Origin: an uncultured bacterium
GTDB lineage: Bacteria > Nitrospirota > Thermodesulfovibrionia > Thermodesulfovibrionales > Thermodesulfovibrionaceae
DNA: 64,000 nt
Direction: 5' to 3'
Assembly: GCA_937998865.1 (NCBI GenBank)
Contig: CALLBR010000015.1
Span: forward strand, 38,240-102,239
Position 1 is the stretch's first letter, and every line of letters starts with the position of its first letter. The notes under the pieces are model-generated. The model saw only the letters and a list, made by a program, of their open reading frames with translations, was not told where the DNA came from and did not search any database. Positions 1 to 7,670 of this stretch are shown piece after piece. A program made the translations under genes and the position numbers.

Positions 1-527
1 TGAATTTATATTTTTCAGAAAAAGGGTTACCGAATATTAGAATAAGAATTGGAATTCACACAGGAGAAGCCATAGCTGGCAATATAGGAAGTGACAGGTT
101 ATATAATTACACAGTAATAGGCGATACAGTAAACACAGCTTCCAGACTGGAATCAGTAAATAAATTTTTTAAATCAAATATTATAGTAAGTGAAGAGACT
201 TACCTGAAAATTTCAAAAGTTTTCATTGCAAGACCACTTGGTATTGTAAGAGTGAAAGGAAGATTTCAACCGATTAAAATATTTGAGATTTTGGGAAAAG
301 CCACAGAAGAATCAAGGGAGAGGATCCTCTTTGCAGAAAAATTTAATTATGCTTATTCCCTTTTCAGAGAGAAAAAATGGAAAGAGTCAAGAGAAATTTT
401 TGAAAACCTCTTGAAGGATTATCCAGAGGATTTTCCGACAAAAATTTATTTAAATCTTATTGAAAAATACAGTATGGTAAATGAATTGACAGAAGACTGG
501 TTTATTGTTAAAATTGAAAGTAAATGA
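1..527 (+). CDS. Class III adenylate/guanylate cyclase, C-terminal part (5' end outside window)
   Basis: The frame is open from base 3 to the stop at 525-527, so only the C-terminal part of the gene is present. The residues GIHTGEAIAGNIG followed by YTVIGDTVNTASRLE are the hallmark of the class III nucleotide cyclase catalytic domain (the metal/ribose-contacting region and the N-T-A-S-R helix). Such enzymes make cAMP or cGMP, but the substrate cannot be decided from this part. The last ~70 residues (AYSLFREKKWKESREIFENL) look like a TPR-type helical hairpin. The stop overlaps the next start (ATGA), so the gene is co-transcribed with the SH3 protein and M48 protease. A GTG at 252 is not a credible start because the domain continues upstream of it. 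Confidence 0.88.
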   Translation, partial: NLYFSEKGLPNIRIRIGIHTGEAIAGNIGSDRLYNYTVIGDTVNTASRLESVNKFFKSNIIVSEETYLKISKVFIARPLGIVRVKGRFQPIKIFEILGKATEESRERILFAEKFNYAYSLFREKKWKESREIFENLLKDYPEDFPTKIYLNLIEKYSMVNELTEDWFIVKIESK

Positions 528-991
528 ACTTTAAATTTTTATTAAAAATATTTGTTCTTAGTCTTTTGTTTTGTAATTTTTCTTGGGCACAAACAATTAC
601 TGTGATCACAAAAAGTAATGCTATACGAGAATCACCAAAATTCCTCTCTCCTGTAAAAGTCTTTGTAAAATACGGTGACATACTCAATGTCTTGAGCATA
701 GAAAGAGATTGGTATAAGGTAAAATTTAAAAATTATACAGGATATATACATAAAACGGCTGTTGAAAAGAGAGTCTTATCTCCTAAAGCTGAATCTTATC
801 AGAGAGGTTCTACTTCTGAAGGGGAGATAACACTTGCTGGTAAAGGATTTAATCCACAGGTTGAAAGGGTTTACAAAGATAAGAACCCTCAACTTAGATA
901 TGACCTTGTTGAAAAAATTGAAAAAAACGAAGTAACTGAAATGGAGATATTATCTTTCATTAAGGCAGGAGGGCTCACAGAACCTCAATGA
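524..991 (+). CDS. Exported bacterial SH3-domain protein
   Basis: This 155-residue protein has an N-terminal signal peptide (hydrophobic KIFVLSLLFCNFSWA with likely cleavage after SWA). A bacterial SH3 (SH3_3-type) domain follows at roughly residues 24-82, with the typical N-x-R-x-x-P (NAIRESP), the GD-x-L-x-V-L strand and the WYKVKFKNYTGYIHK ending. Family members bind cell-wall or envelope ligands in the periplasm. The C-terminal ~70 residues (from RVLSPKAE) are not recognised. The start overlaps the cyclase stop by 4 bases, and the stop overlaps the M48 gene start by 4 bases, so the three are translationally coupled. Its exact role is unknown. Confidence 0.8.
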   Translation: MNFKFLLKIFVLSLLFCNFSWAQTITVITKSNAIRESPKFLSPVKVFVKYGDILNVLSIERDWYKVKFKNYTGYIHKTAVEKRVLSPKAESYQRGSTSEGEITLAGKGFNPQVERVYKDKNPQLRYDLVEKIEKNEVTEMEILSFIKAGGLTEPQ

Positions 992-1842
992 TAATAAAAA
1001 TATTTTTTTATTTAAGCTTAATATTTTCTCTTTTTGCCTGCAAAACAGTTGATGTTCACAAAGCTATGGATATGACTTTTACTACTTTACAAGCTACTGA
1101 GAAAGTATTAAGACCCATTTCTGATGAAGAGGAATACTTTATAGGCAAGGCTGTAGCTGCAAGACTTTTACAATACTATTCCCTATACGATAATCAAAGA
1201 TTAATAAAATACATAAATTTAATTGGCCAAACAATTGCGCTTCATTCCGAAAAACCCCTTACTTTCGGAGGTTATCATTTTGCCATTTTAAATACTGAAG
1301 AATTGAATGCCTTTGCCTGTCCTGGAGGCATAATATTAATAACAAGAGGAATGATTGAGCTTGCCCAAACAGAAGATGAGATTGCCTCCATACTTGCCCA
1401 TGAAATAGCTCACATAAATCACCGGGATGGAATTAATTCCATTAAACAAGCAAGATGGACGGAAGCCCTTACAATAATAGGTAAAAAAGCAGTAAGTCAA
1501 TTTGGTTCTGAAGAATTAGTTAAACTTACAAATATTTTTGAAGGCACTGTAGAAGATGTTGTAAAAACTCTTATTTTAAATGGTTATAGCAAAACACAAG
1601 AATTTTCAGCTGATGAAAAAGCTTTACTTTATCTTAAAAAAGCTGGTTATAACCCCTATGCTTTAATAAGTGTACTTGAAAGAATGAAGAAATATAGTTT
1701 TAAGGAGGGTATTTTTAAAACACATCCTAAAGCAGAGGATAGAATCAACAATCTAAAAGAAAAAGTTCCAACAAGTGATGTGGACAGGAATTTCTTAAAA
1801 GTACGATTCAACCGATTTAGGGATTTTACAAGAAAATACTGA
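988..1842 (+). CDS. M48-family metalloprotease, lipoprotein
   Basis: A 284-residue zinc protease of the M48 family (BepA/LoiP/YggG-like). The lipobox LFAC puts the lipidated cysteine at residue 18, so it should be a periplasm-facing lipoprotein. The zinc-binding HEIAH motif is at residues 138-142, followed by HRDG, and the third ligand glutamate is in EFSADEKA (about residue 205), typical of M48. Relatives degrade misfolded outer-membrane proteins or act as chaperones. It is the last gene of a tightly overlapping set with the SH3 protein and the cyclase, which suggests envelope maintenance. The start is chosen for the ATGA overlap and the signal peptide directly after it. Confidence 0.9.
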   Translation: MIIKIFFYLSLIFSLFACKTVDVHKAMDMTFTTLQATEKVLRPISDEEEYFIGKAVAARLLQYYSLYDNQRLIKYINLIGQTIALHSEKPLTFGGYHFAILNTEELNAFACPGGIILITRGMIELAQTEDEIASILAHEIAHINHRDGINSIKQARWTEALTIIGKKAVSQFGSEELVKLTNIFEGTVEDVVKTLILNGYSKTQEFSADEKALLYLKKAGYNPYALISVLERMKKYSFKEGIFKTHPKAEDRINNLKEKVPTSDVDRNFLKVRFNRFRDFTRKY

Positions 1843-1938
1843 GAGTTACCCTTAAAGAAGAAGTAAAAATTTTTTATGTCAATACAAAATTAAAAAAATT
1901 AGAACTTTTTAAGCTTACTATTAAAAGGCTCTATTAGA

Positions 1939-2622
1939 TTAATGATGAGGTGGAAGATTTATTATTTTTGCCTTCTCACCATAATTTAACATTTCTAACA
2001 TAGCGGTGAGAGATTTCAAGTGAAAATTTTCAAAAAATTTAGGATTTTTTAGCTCACCCACATTGAAGGCAGATAGAAAAATTAAGGATTTATAAATTTT
2101 ATTTGATGTCTTAATGGGGAAAAAAGTATTTTCCAGGGTTTGTTCAAGGAAATTATCACTTAATTTTCTGACTTTTTTGTTAATACTCATTATTTTGAAC
2201 CAATAAATTCTGTTAACAATTCTATCCGCTTTTAGTTCAAAAATCATATGTTGAAGAGGATTAAGATTTTTTATATCATGATGAAGTATTGCATCAGCTG
2301 CTAAGTGAGTTAAGTACCCATAAGCAAAAGCCTTTTCTTCACAAGTTTTTGCTTCTTGTAGAAGATTCAAACCTATTTTCCAAGAATGGGGATTTTTCTC
2401 TTCAGGAAGATATTTTTTACCAATAGCAGAGTCAGGAAGAATGTTTCCGTAAATAAAATAATCTTTAAAATTTTTAATGAGGGCAAGTAAGGTTACAGGA
2501 ATAAGATGGGAAAAATTAAATACTTGTTGAGCAAGATAGGCATGTGTTAAAGGTCCCCATCCATAAGAAACATCAGGATAAATGAAGAGAATTAAGAAAA
2601 CAATATACACAAACATGGTCAA
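1939..2622 (-). CDS. Zinc-dependent phospholipase C-like exported protein
   Basis: A 227-residue protein with a short signal peptide ending near VSYG. The mature protein would begin W-G-P-L-T-H; an N-terminal tryptophan is the first zinc ligand in the zinc-dependent phospholipase C / S1-P1 family (PF00882). Further candidate ligands are NILPDSAIG, H-S-W, and the paired YLTHLAADAILHHD helix. Many bacterial members of this group have no demonstrated substrate, so phospholipase activity is only a family-level statement. It overlaps the upstream pth gene by 4 bases (start at 2622, pth stop at 2619) and is the last gene of that operon. It converges on the M48 gene across a ~100-base gap. Confidence 0.75.
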   Translation of the reverse strand: MTMFVYIVFLILFIYPDVSYGWGPLTHAYLAQQVFNFSHLIPVTLLALIKNFKDYFIYGNILPDSAIGKKYLPEEKNPHSWKIGLNLLQEAKTCEEKAFAYGYLTHLAADAILHHDIKNLNPLQHMIFELKADRIVNRIYWFKIMSINKKVRKLSDNFLEQTLENTFFPIKTSNKIYKSLIFLSAFNVGELKNPKFFENFHLKSLTAMLEMLNYGEKAKIINLPPHH

Positions 2623-3185
2623 TTCTCTCTGTTATAGAGATTCATGGCTTTTTCAACACCTTCACTTAGAATTATAGCAATTGCATCAACTGCTTGTAAA
2701 ATTTTTTCTTTTATAAGAGCTTTTTGTTCTTTTGAAAAAGGGCTTAATACATATTCAGAAATATCAATTCCTTTTATTTTGTCTATTCCAATCTTAATGC
2801 GAAGAAAATTTTTAGTTCCCAAATGCTCAATTATGGATTGGATTCCTTTATGTCCTCCTGAGGAACCGTTTTTTTTTATTTTTATTTTCCCTACAGGTAA
2901 ATCTAAATCATCATGGATTACTATGATTGAATTAGGGAGATTGTCCAAAATCTCTTTGTTAACCAATTTTTTTACTGCTATTCCACTAAGATTCATATAA
3001 GTTAAAGGTTTTATTAAGGCTATTTTTTTCCCTTCAATAAATCCTTCGCTAATTAAGTAATCAGTCCTTTCATTAAATTTTAAGGCATATTTATTTGCTA
3101 ATTTATCTACCACCATAAATCCTACATTATGTTTTGTTTGACTGTATTTTTTACCCGGATTGCCTAAACCCACTATAAGAGTCAT
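2619..3185 (-). CDS. pth: Peptidyl-tRNA hydrolase
   Basis: A 188-residue bacterial Pth that frees tRNA from peptidyl-tRNAs dropped by stalled ribosomes. The N-terminal VGLGNPGKKY, the KHNVGF with catalytic His20, the HDDLDLPVGK segment with the catalytic Asp, and the GSSGGHKGIQSI loop are all present. Length is normal for the family. It lies 8 bases downstream of rplY in a ribosome-associated operon (prs-rplY-pth), an arrangement common in many bacteria. Confidence 0.96.
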   Translation of the reverse strand: MTLIVGLGNPGKKYSQTKHNVGFMVVDKLANKYALKFNERTDYLISEGFIEGKKIALIKPLTYMNLSGIAVKKLVNKEILDNLPNSIIVIHDDLDLPVGKIKIKKNGSSGGHKGIQSIIEHLGTKNFLRIKIGIDKIKGIDISEYVLSPFSKEQKALIKEKILQAVDAIAIILSEGVEKAMNLYNREN

Positions 3186-3193
3186 TTAATTTA

Positions 3194-3835
3194 TTAATCT
3201 TGTTCTTCTTTAGCCTTTTTACCTTTCTTTATAACTTCTGGTTCCACAATTTCTTCAGTGGAAGGTGTAATTTCACCCTCTTCAGCTTCAACAGTTACTG
3301 TTGCTATAACATCGTCAAGATCTGAGATAACTTTTATGCCTTCTTCAAATTTTATGTCTCTTACATGTATAGAATCACCTACCTCTAATTTAGAAACATC
3401 TACTTCTATATGGCCTGGTATTTTTTCTGGAATAGCTTCAATTTCAATTTCAGAGATACCATGTTGAAGAATACCCTTGTCTTGCTTTACACCGACAGGT
3501 TCTCCTACTAAAATAATTGGTACACTTACTCTAATTTTTTCTGTTGCGCTTACTTCCATAAAATCCACATGTAATAATCTACCTGTAACTGGATCAACTT
3601 GATAATCTTGTAGGATGGCTTGTTTTTCTGAATCATCCAATTTTAGAGTAACAAAAAGCTTTTCTTTTGTAGCAATATTCATGAAAGGTAGGATTTCTTT
3701 TGAACCTATTTGAATAGGTACAGAATTGCCACCTTTATAAATGATACAAGGAATGAAACCTTGATTTCTTAATTGTCTTGCTGCGCCTTTTCCTATTTTG
3801 TCTCTCTTTAAAGCGTTAAGAACAAATTTTTCCAT
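3194..3835 (-). CDS. rplY: 50S ribosomal protein L25 (TL5/Ctc family)
   Basis: A 213-residue long-form L25: an N-terminal 5S-rRNA-binding domain (NALKRDKIGKGAARQLRNQG and DYQVDPVTGRLLHVDFMEV) followed by the beta-rich TL5 C-terminal domain (residues ~95-185) and an acidic/lysine tail. It binds 5S rRNA in the central protuberance; Ctc members are general-stress linked in Bacillus. A good Shine-Dalgarno (AAAGGAGGGATA, minus strand) precedes the ATG. It lies between prs and pth, 8 bases from the latter. Confidence 0.95.
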   Translation of the reverse strand: MEKFVLNALKRDKIGKGAARQLRNQGFIPCIIYKGGNSVPIQIGSKEILPFMNIATKEKLFVTLKLDDSEKQAILQDYQVDPVTGRLLHVDFMEVSATEKIRVSVPIILVGEPVGVKQDKGILQHGISEIEIEAIPEKIPGHIEVDVSKLEVGDSIHVRDIKFEEGIKVISDLDDVIATVTVEAEEGEITPSTEEIVEPEVIKKGKKAKEEQD

Positions 3836-3849
3836 ATCTTATCCCTCCT

Positions 3850-4794
3850 TTAAACAAATAGTGAACTTATAGTTGTTTCTTCATTAATTCTTCTTATTGC
3901 CTCACCTAAAAGATGAGCTACAGTTAATATCTCTATTTTCTCACATTTTTCTTTTTTAGATTTTGCTGGAATTGTGTCAGTAATTATAACTTTCTCTAGA
4001 ACTGAAGCATTTAGTCTATCAATGGCAGGACCAGACAGCACTCCATGAGTTGCTGCAGCAAAAACTCTATTAGCTCCTTTTTCTTTTAAAGCCAGGGCAG
4101 CTTGAGTAATTGTACCTGCTGTATCTATCATATCATCAATCAATAAAGCATCTTTATCTTTCACATCACCGATAACATGCATTACTTTTGAAACATTTGG
4201 AGCATCTCTTCTTTTATCAACAATGGCAAGAGGAGCATCAATTTTTTTTGCAAAAACTCTCGCTCTTTCAGTTCCTCCAGCATCAGGGGACACTACAATT
4301 ATATTTTCTAATAAGTTATTTCTCCTTAAGTAATCCAGGATTACAGGTATTGCAAAGAGGTGATCAACAGGAATATCAAAGAAACCTTGAATTTGTCCTG
4401 CATGGAGATCTATTGTAAGCACTCTGTTTGCTCCAGCAACAGTAATCAAATTTGCCACTAATTTTGCTGAAATAGGGACACGTGGTTGAACCTTTCTGTC
4501 TTGTCTTGCATATCCATAGTAGGGAATTACTGCTGTAATTCTTCTTGCAGAGGCTCTTTTCAGAGCATCAATAATTAAAAGAAGTTCCATGAGATTTTTA
4601 TTGACAGGAGTACAGGTTGATTGAATTACAAAGGCATCGGAACCTCTTATATTTTCCTTAATCTGAACCATTATTTCACCATCACTAAAGGTTGTAACAG
4701 TAGTTTCTGTAAGAGGTATTTTTAAATAATCACTTACTTTTTTTGCAAGGTCAGGATTAGCATTTCCCGTAATCAATCGAATTCCATCAGGCAT
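3850..4794 (-). CDS. prs: Ribose-phosphate pyrophosphokinase (PRPP synthetase)
   Basis: A 314-residue class I PRPP synthetase, making PRPP from ribose 5-phosphate and ATP for nucleotide, histidine and tryptophan synthesis. The N-terminal GNANPDLAKKVS, the signature DLHAGQIQGFFDIPVDH with its Mg-binding residues, the flexible-loop region DKRRDAPN, and the PRPP-binding loop LLIDDMIDTAGT are present. Length and domain order are standard. It is preceded by tRNA-Gln and an intrinsic terminator, so either it has its own promoter or the terminator acts as an attenuator. Confidence 0.96.
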   Translation of the reverse strand: MPDGIRLITGNANPDLAKKVSDYLKIPLTETTVTTFSDGEIMVQIKENIRGSDAFVIQSTCTPVNKNLMELLLIIDALKRASARRITAVIPYYGYARQDRKVQPRVPISAKLVANLITVAGANRVLTIDLHAGQIQGFFDIPVDHLFAIPVILDYLRRNNLLENIIVVSPDAGGTERARVFAKKIDAPLAIVDKRRDAPNVSKVMHVIGDVKDKDALLIDDMIDTAGTITQAALALKEKGANRVFAAATHGVLSGPAIDRLNASVLEKVIITDTIPAKSKKEKCEKIEILTVAHLLGEAIRRINEETTISSLFV

Positions 4795-4806
4795 ATTAAC
4801 TCTCCT

Positions 4807-4836
4807 AAAATAAAAATTACCCTCTTTAAGAGGGTA
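4807..4836 (-). terminator. Intrinsic terminator between tRNA-Gln and prs
   Basis: On the minus strand an 8-bp perfect stem (TACCCTCT/AGAGGGTA, 4818-4836, 3-nt loop) is followed by ATTTTTATTTT. It lies directly downstream of tRNA-Gln and just upstream of prs. It can end the tRNA transcript and reduce read-through into prs. Confidence 0.65.
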
Positions 4837-4842
4837 TTTAAG

Positions 4843-4914
4843 CTGGGGAGGCAGGATTCGAACCTGCGAATGGCGGATCCAAAATCCGCTGCCTTGCCGC
4901 TTGGCGACTCCCCA
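4843..4914 (-). tRNA. tRNA-Gln (anticodon TTG)
   Basis: Read on the minus strand, the 72-base gene folds as a cloverleaf: acceptor TGGGGAG/CTCCCCA with discriminator G, an anticodon stem GCGGA/TCCGC around loop TTTTGGA (anticodon TTG), and a T-arm GCAGG-TTCGAAT-CCTGC. The 3' CCA is not encoded (the discriminator is followed by CT), so CCA must be added by a nucleotidyltransferase. It lies between ispE and prs. Confidence 0.95.
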
Positions 4915-4923
4915 AGTCTCTAT

Positions 4924-5772
4924 TCAAGATACAAGAGTTTGTGCAAACTTTACCCAATAGCCGTTAAAATTTTTAGCTGCTGCTAATGCCTCTTCTCTAT
5001 TTCTGAAGAGACCAAATACTGTGGAACCACTTCCACTCATCAGACTAACAATAGCACCAACTTTTAATAATCTCTTTTTTATTAACTCAATTTCCTTATA
5101 TTTACTTATAACTACCTTTTCAAGGTCATTCCACAGATAAATACTCTGGGAAAAACCTTCACACAGCATGTTATACAATTGCCAAATATTATTATTAATT
5201 TTTTTATAATTTTCTGTCAATTCAGTTTTTATTTTTAAGGATTCATAAGCCCATTTTGTGGAGATATTGAAGGGTGGTTTTACTACTAGAAGATTGTAAG
5301 ATTTTTTGATTTGGAGGGGGCTTACCATTTCACCTTTTCCTTCTACAATGGCAATAGGAGGATAGAAGAAAAAAGGTATATCACTACCCAAAGATTTACC
5401 CAATTGAATAAGTTCTTCTTTAGATAAATTTAATTTCCAAAAGTCATTTAAAGCTTTAAGTGTTGCTGCCGCGTCAGAGCTGCCGCCAGCTAATCCTGCT
5501 GCAATGGGAATTTCTTTTTTGATTGTTATCTTAACGCCCTTTTTTATCCCTACATATTCTGAAATTGCTCTTACTGCTTTATAAACAAGATTATTTTCCA
5601 TTTTAATGAGGAAATTGCAGATTATTTCTATTTTTTCCGATTCTTCAAATATTAATGTATCATATAAATCTATTGCTTGAAGAAGAGAGATTATATCGTG
5701 ATAACCATCTTCTCTTTTTCTTAATACAGAGAGAGCCCAATTTATCTTAGCGGGAGTTTTTACTATAAGCAT
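4924..5772 (-). CDS. ispE: 4-diphosphocytidyl-2-C-methyl-D-erythritol kinase
   Basis: A 282-residue GHMP kinase phosphorylating CDP-methylerythritol in the MEP (non-mevalonate) isoprenoid pathway. Evidence: N-terminal TPAKINWALSVLRKREDGYH, where the lysine/histidine region binds substrate; the GHMP ATP loop PIAAGLAGGSSDAAATL; and the C-terminal SLMSGSGSTVFGLF motif. Length is normal. Its start overlaps the stop of the TPR gene by one base (TAATG on the minus strand), and it ends 9 bases before the tRNA-Gln 5' end, so it belongs to the TPR-ispE-tRNA transcript. Confidence 0.95.
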   Translation of the reverse strand: MLIVKTPAKINWALSVLRKREDGYHDIISLLQAIDLYDTLIFEESEKIEIICNFLIKMENNLVYKAVRAISEYVGIKKGVKITIKKEIPIAAGLAGGSSDAAATLKALNDFWKLNLSKEELIQLGKSLGSDIPFFFYPPIAIVEGKGEMVSPLQIKKSYNLLVVKPPFNISTKWAYESLKIKTELTENYKKINNNIWQLYNMLCEGFSQSIYLWNDLEKVVISKYKEIELIKKRLLKVGAIVSLMSGSGSTVFGLFRNREEALAAAKNFNGYWVKFAQTLVS

Positions 5773-7433
5773 TATTTTTTGAGAAAAGGCAATAAATTTC
5801 TAATTTTTTCCTCTACTCTCTCTTTTAATCCCTGTTCTTTTTCGTGATATTTTAAGGCTTCTTGCCATGCTTCTAAAGCATTCTCATACTGTTTTAAACT
5901 CATATATACATCTCCAAGGTGTTCAAGAATAACAGGATCATCTTTTACATATTTAACTGCTTCAAGCATGAACTGTAGAGCCTTCTTAAGATTTCCCATT
6001 TTGTAGTAAGTCCAAGCTAAACTGTCAAGGTAATAGCCATTCTGAGGCTTAATACTAAGTGCTCTTTCAATTAATTGAAGTGCTTCTTCAAGATTGATTC
6101 CCCTGTCAGCATAACTATATCCAAGATAGTTAAGAGCTTCTGCATGATCAGGCTTAAGAGAAATAACTTTTTTTATGTATCTTTCAGCTTCAGGGAAGTT
6201 ACCCACTTTATCAAATAAAACACCTGCCAAGAAATTTATATCAATGTTATCAGGGAATATCGAAAGAGCCTTCTCTATATATACTTTTGCCTTCTCGTAA
6301 TTTTTTAAATCCATTGAAGTTTCTATGGCATACAAATAAATATCTGGTATTTCCTGGGTAAATTGAAGAATTTCATCATAAATGTCCAAGGCTTCCTTAA
6401 GTTTTTTTTGTTTAAGATAAACATTGGCAAGATTTAAAAAAGCATTAACTTGTTTAGGATTAGTTTGTATTATTTTCTTAAGTAGGTTTTCTGCTTCATT
6501 ATATTTTTCCATTTCAACATAAATAAGCGACTGATAATAAATTAGATTTAAATCTTCAGGATTTTTTGATAGTAAGTAGTTTATTTCTTCTAAGGCTTTA
6601 TCATATTGCTTAGTCTGAAGATACAAAATAGCAAGTCTTTCATGAATCTGTAATAAAGATGTTTTTTGTTTTTTTAAAGTTTCAAGCTCTTCTATAGCTT
6701 GAGTATAAGATTTTTGAGATAGATATAAATTTATTAATCTTTCTCTTGCCGAAATATTTTCTGGGTTTATCTGCAAAGCCTTTTTATAGTAGTTCTCTGC
6801 CTCCTTAAAATTATTTGACATCTCTTCTATTAAGCCAAGATTAACGTAGGCTGGTTCATAATCAGAATTCTTACTAATGATTTTTCTGAATATTTCTTTA
6901 GCATTGTGAAAATCTTTTTTTTCAATGTAGATTACTCCTGAAAAATAAAGAGCCATTAAATTTTCGTCATTATCTTCCAGGATTTTTTTAAAACTCTCTA
7001 AGGCTTTATCAAGGTTACCAATAGAGAGATAGAGATCTCCTATTCTTGTTAAAATTTCTATTTTGTTTTTTGATGTGGCGAGGATTTTTTCATAAATTTC
7101 AATTGCATTTTCAATTTTTCTTTCTCTTATATGAATTGAAGCAAGAACTTTTAAGGCTTCTATATTTTCAGGAGCTTTAAGGAGTACTTCTTCAATATTT
7201 TTTTTTGCATTTTCTAGGTCATTTAACTTTAAATAAGTATCTGCAAGCATAATTTTTAAAAAATTTGAAGAAGGATTATTTTTTATTGCTTCTTCATAGA
7301 ATTTCAAAGCAGTATTGAAATCTCCATTAATACCGGAGTAATACCCAGCTATAAAGTAAAAATAGGAATCTTCCTCCTCAGCAAAAGCTGAAAAGGGAAT
7401 GAAAAAGATACAAAATAAGAGAATTAAAAACAT
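5772..7433 (-). CDS. Exported tetratricopeptide-repeat protein
   Basis: About 553 residues. A hydrophobic signal segment (MFLILLFCIFFIPFSAFA) is followed by some fourteen consecutive TPR units of ~34 residues covering nearly the whole mature protein, with the usual A-x3-Y/F and P-x-N/D patterns (for example NPSSNFLKIMLADTYLKL). TPR solenoids are protein-interaction scaffolds; the partner is unknown. I prefer the ATG at 7433; an upstream in-frame GTG at 7451 would add six residues, and neither has a visible Shine-Dalgarno. The gene lies just downstream of the mini-gene terminator and overlaps ispE by one base. A role in envelope assembly or lipoprotein secretion is a guess from its position and export only. 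Confidence 0.85.
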   Translation of the reverse strand: MFLILLFCIFFIPFSAFAEEEDSYFYFIAGYYSGINGDFNTALKFYEEAIKNNPSSNFLKIMLADTYLKLNDLENAKKNIEEVLLKAPENIEALKVLASIHIRERKIENAIEIYEKILATSKNKIEILTRIGDLYLSIGNLDKALESFKKILEDNDENLMALYFSGVIYIEKKDFHNAKEIFRKIISKNSDYEPAYVNLGLIEEMSNNFKEAENYYKKALQINPENISARERLINLYLSQKSYTQAIEELETLKKQKTSLLQIHERLAILYLQTKQYDKALEEINYLLSKNPEDLNLIYYQSLIYVEMEKYNEAENLLKKIIQTNPKQVNAFLNLANVYLKQKKLKEALDIYDEILQFTQEIPDIYLYAIETSMDLKNYEKAKVYIEKALSIFPDNIDINFLAGVLFDKVGNFPEAERYIKKVISLKPDHAEALNYLGYSYADRGINLEEALQLIERALSIKPQNGYYLDSLAWTYYKMGNLKKALQFMLEAVKYVKDDPVILEHLGDVYMSLKQYENALEAWQEALKYHEKEQGLKERVEEKIRNLLPFLKK

Positions 7434-7461
7434 ATAGATATTATTACACACTATGAAGGAA

Positions 7462-7486
7462 TAAAAAAAGGGGAGAGTCTCTCCCC
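7462..7486 (-). terminator. Intrinsic terminator of the cysteine-rich mini-gene
   Basis: Minus strand: 7-bp perfect G/C-rich stem GGGGAGA/TCTCCCC (7470-7486, 3-nt loop) followed by seven T residues. It lies 14 bases after the stop of the 19-codon gene at 7501-7560, isolating that gene from the TPR-ispE operon. Confidence 0.8.
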
Positions 7487-7500
7487 CCCTTCTTTAAATA

Positions 7501-7560
7501 TTAGCAAGAACCTTTGCATTTACAGGTGGGCATAGCCTTTCCTGATACCTTCTTGATCAT
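7501..7560 (-). CDS. 19-residue cysteine-rich peptide, unknown function
   Basis: The minus strand encodes MIKKVSGKAMPTCKCKGSC and a TAA stop. A strong Shine-Dalgarno (AGGGAGGTG) ends 5-6 bases before the ATG. An extended -10 (TGCTATAAT) lies ~70 bases upstream and an intrinsic terminator closes the unit 14 bases after the stop. The peptide is basic and ends in a C-x-C-x3-C motif, so metal binding, thiol redox chemistry or a modified-peptide precursor are all possible. No maturation enzyme is adjacent. I do not recognise the family; the call rests on the complete set of expression signals. Confidence 0.7.
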   Translation of the reverse strand: MIKKVSGKAMPTCKCKGSC

Positions 7561-7587
7561 GGGGGCACCTCCCTTTCATAGGGATTT

Positions 7588-7606
7588 AAACCTCTTCATG
7601 AGGTTT
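7588..7606. other. Hairpin in the mini-gene leader
   Basis: A 7-bp perfect inverted repeat AAACCTC/GAGGTTT with a 5-nt loop. On the plus strand it is followed by a run of T, so it could terminate transcription moving rightwards. On the minus strand it lies in the 5' leader of the mini-gene, about 30 bases before its start codon, and may stabilise or regulate that mRNA. Confidence 0.5.
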
Positions 7607-7630
7607 TTTTAAGCTTCATGCTCTAACTTA

Positions 7631-7639
7631 ATTATAGCA
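7631..7639 (-). promoter_or_regulatory. Extended -10 promoter of the cysteine-rich mini-gene
   Basis: The minus strand reads TGCTATAAT, a consensus TATAAT box with an upstream TGn extension. The -35 region is A/T-rich without a clear TTGACA, as is usual for extended -10 promoters. It predicts a leader of roughly 65 bases before the mini-gene. Confidence 0.6.
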
Positions 7640-7658
7640 AAAAAATTAAAAAATAAAT

Positions 7659-7664
7659 TATCAT
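7659..7664 (+). promoter_or_regulatory. -10-like box abutting the radA start
   Basis: TATCAT ends 6 bases before the radA ATG at 7671, and no Shine-Dalgarno is present. If used, the transcript would begin at or next to the start codon (leaderless). Confidence 0.4.
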
Positions 7665-7670
7665 AACTTC

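Noticed and set aside
252..527. A short cyclase-free gene starting at the GTG at 252
   Set aside because: The frame continues to the left edge and encodes the conserved cyclase domain, so this GTG is internal.
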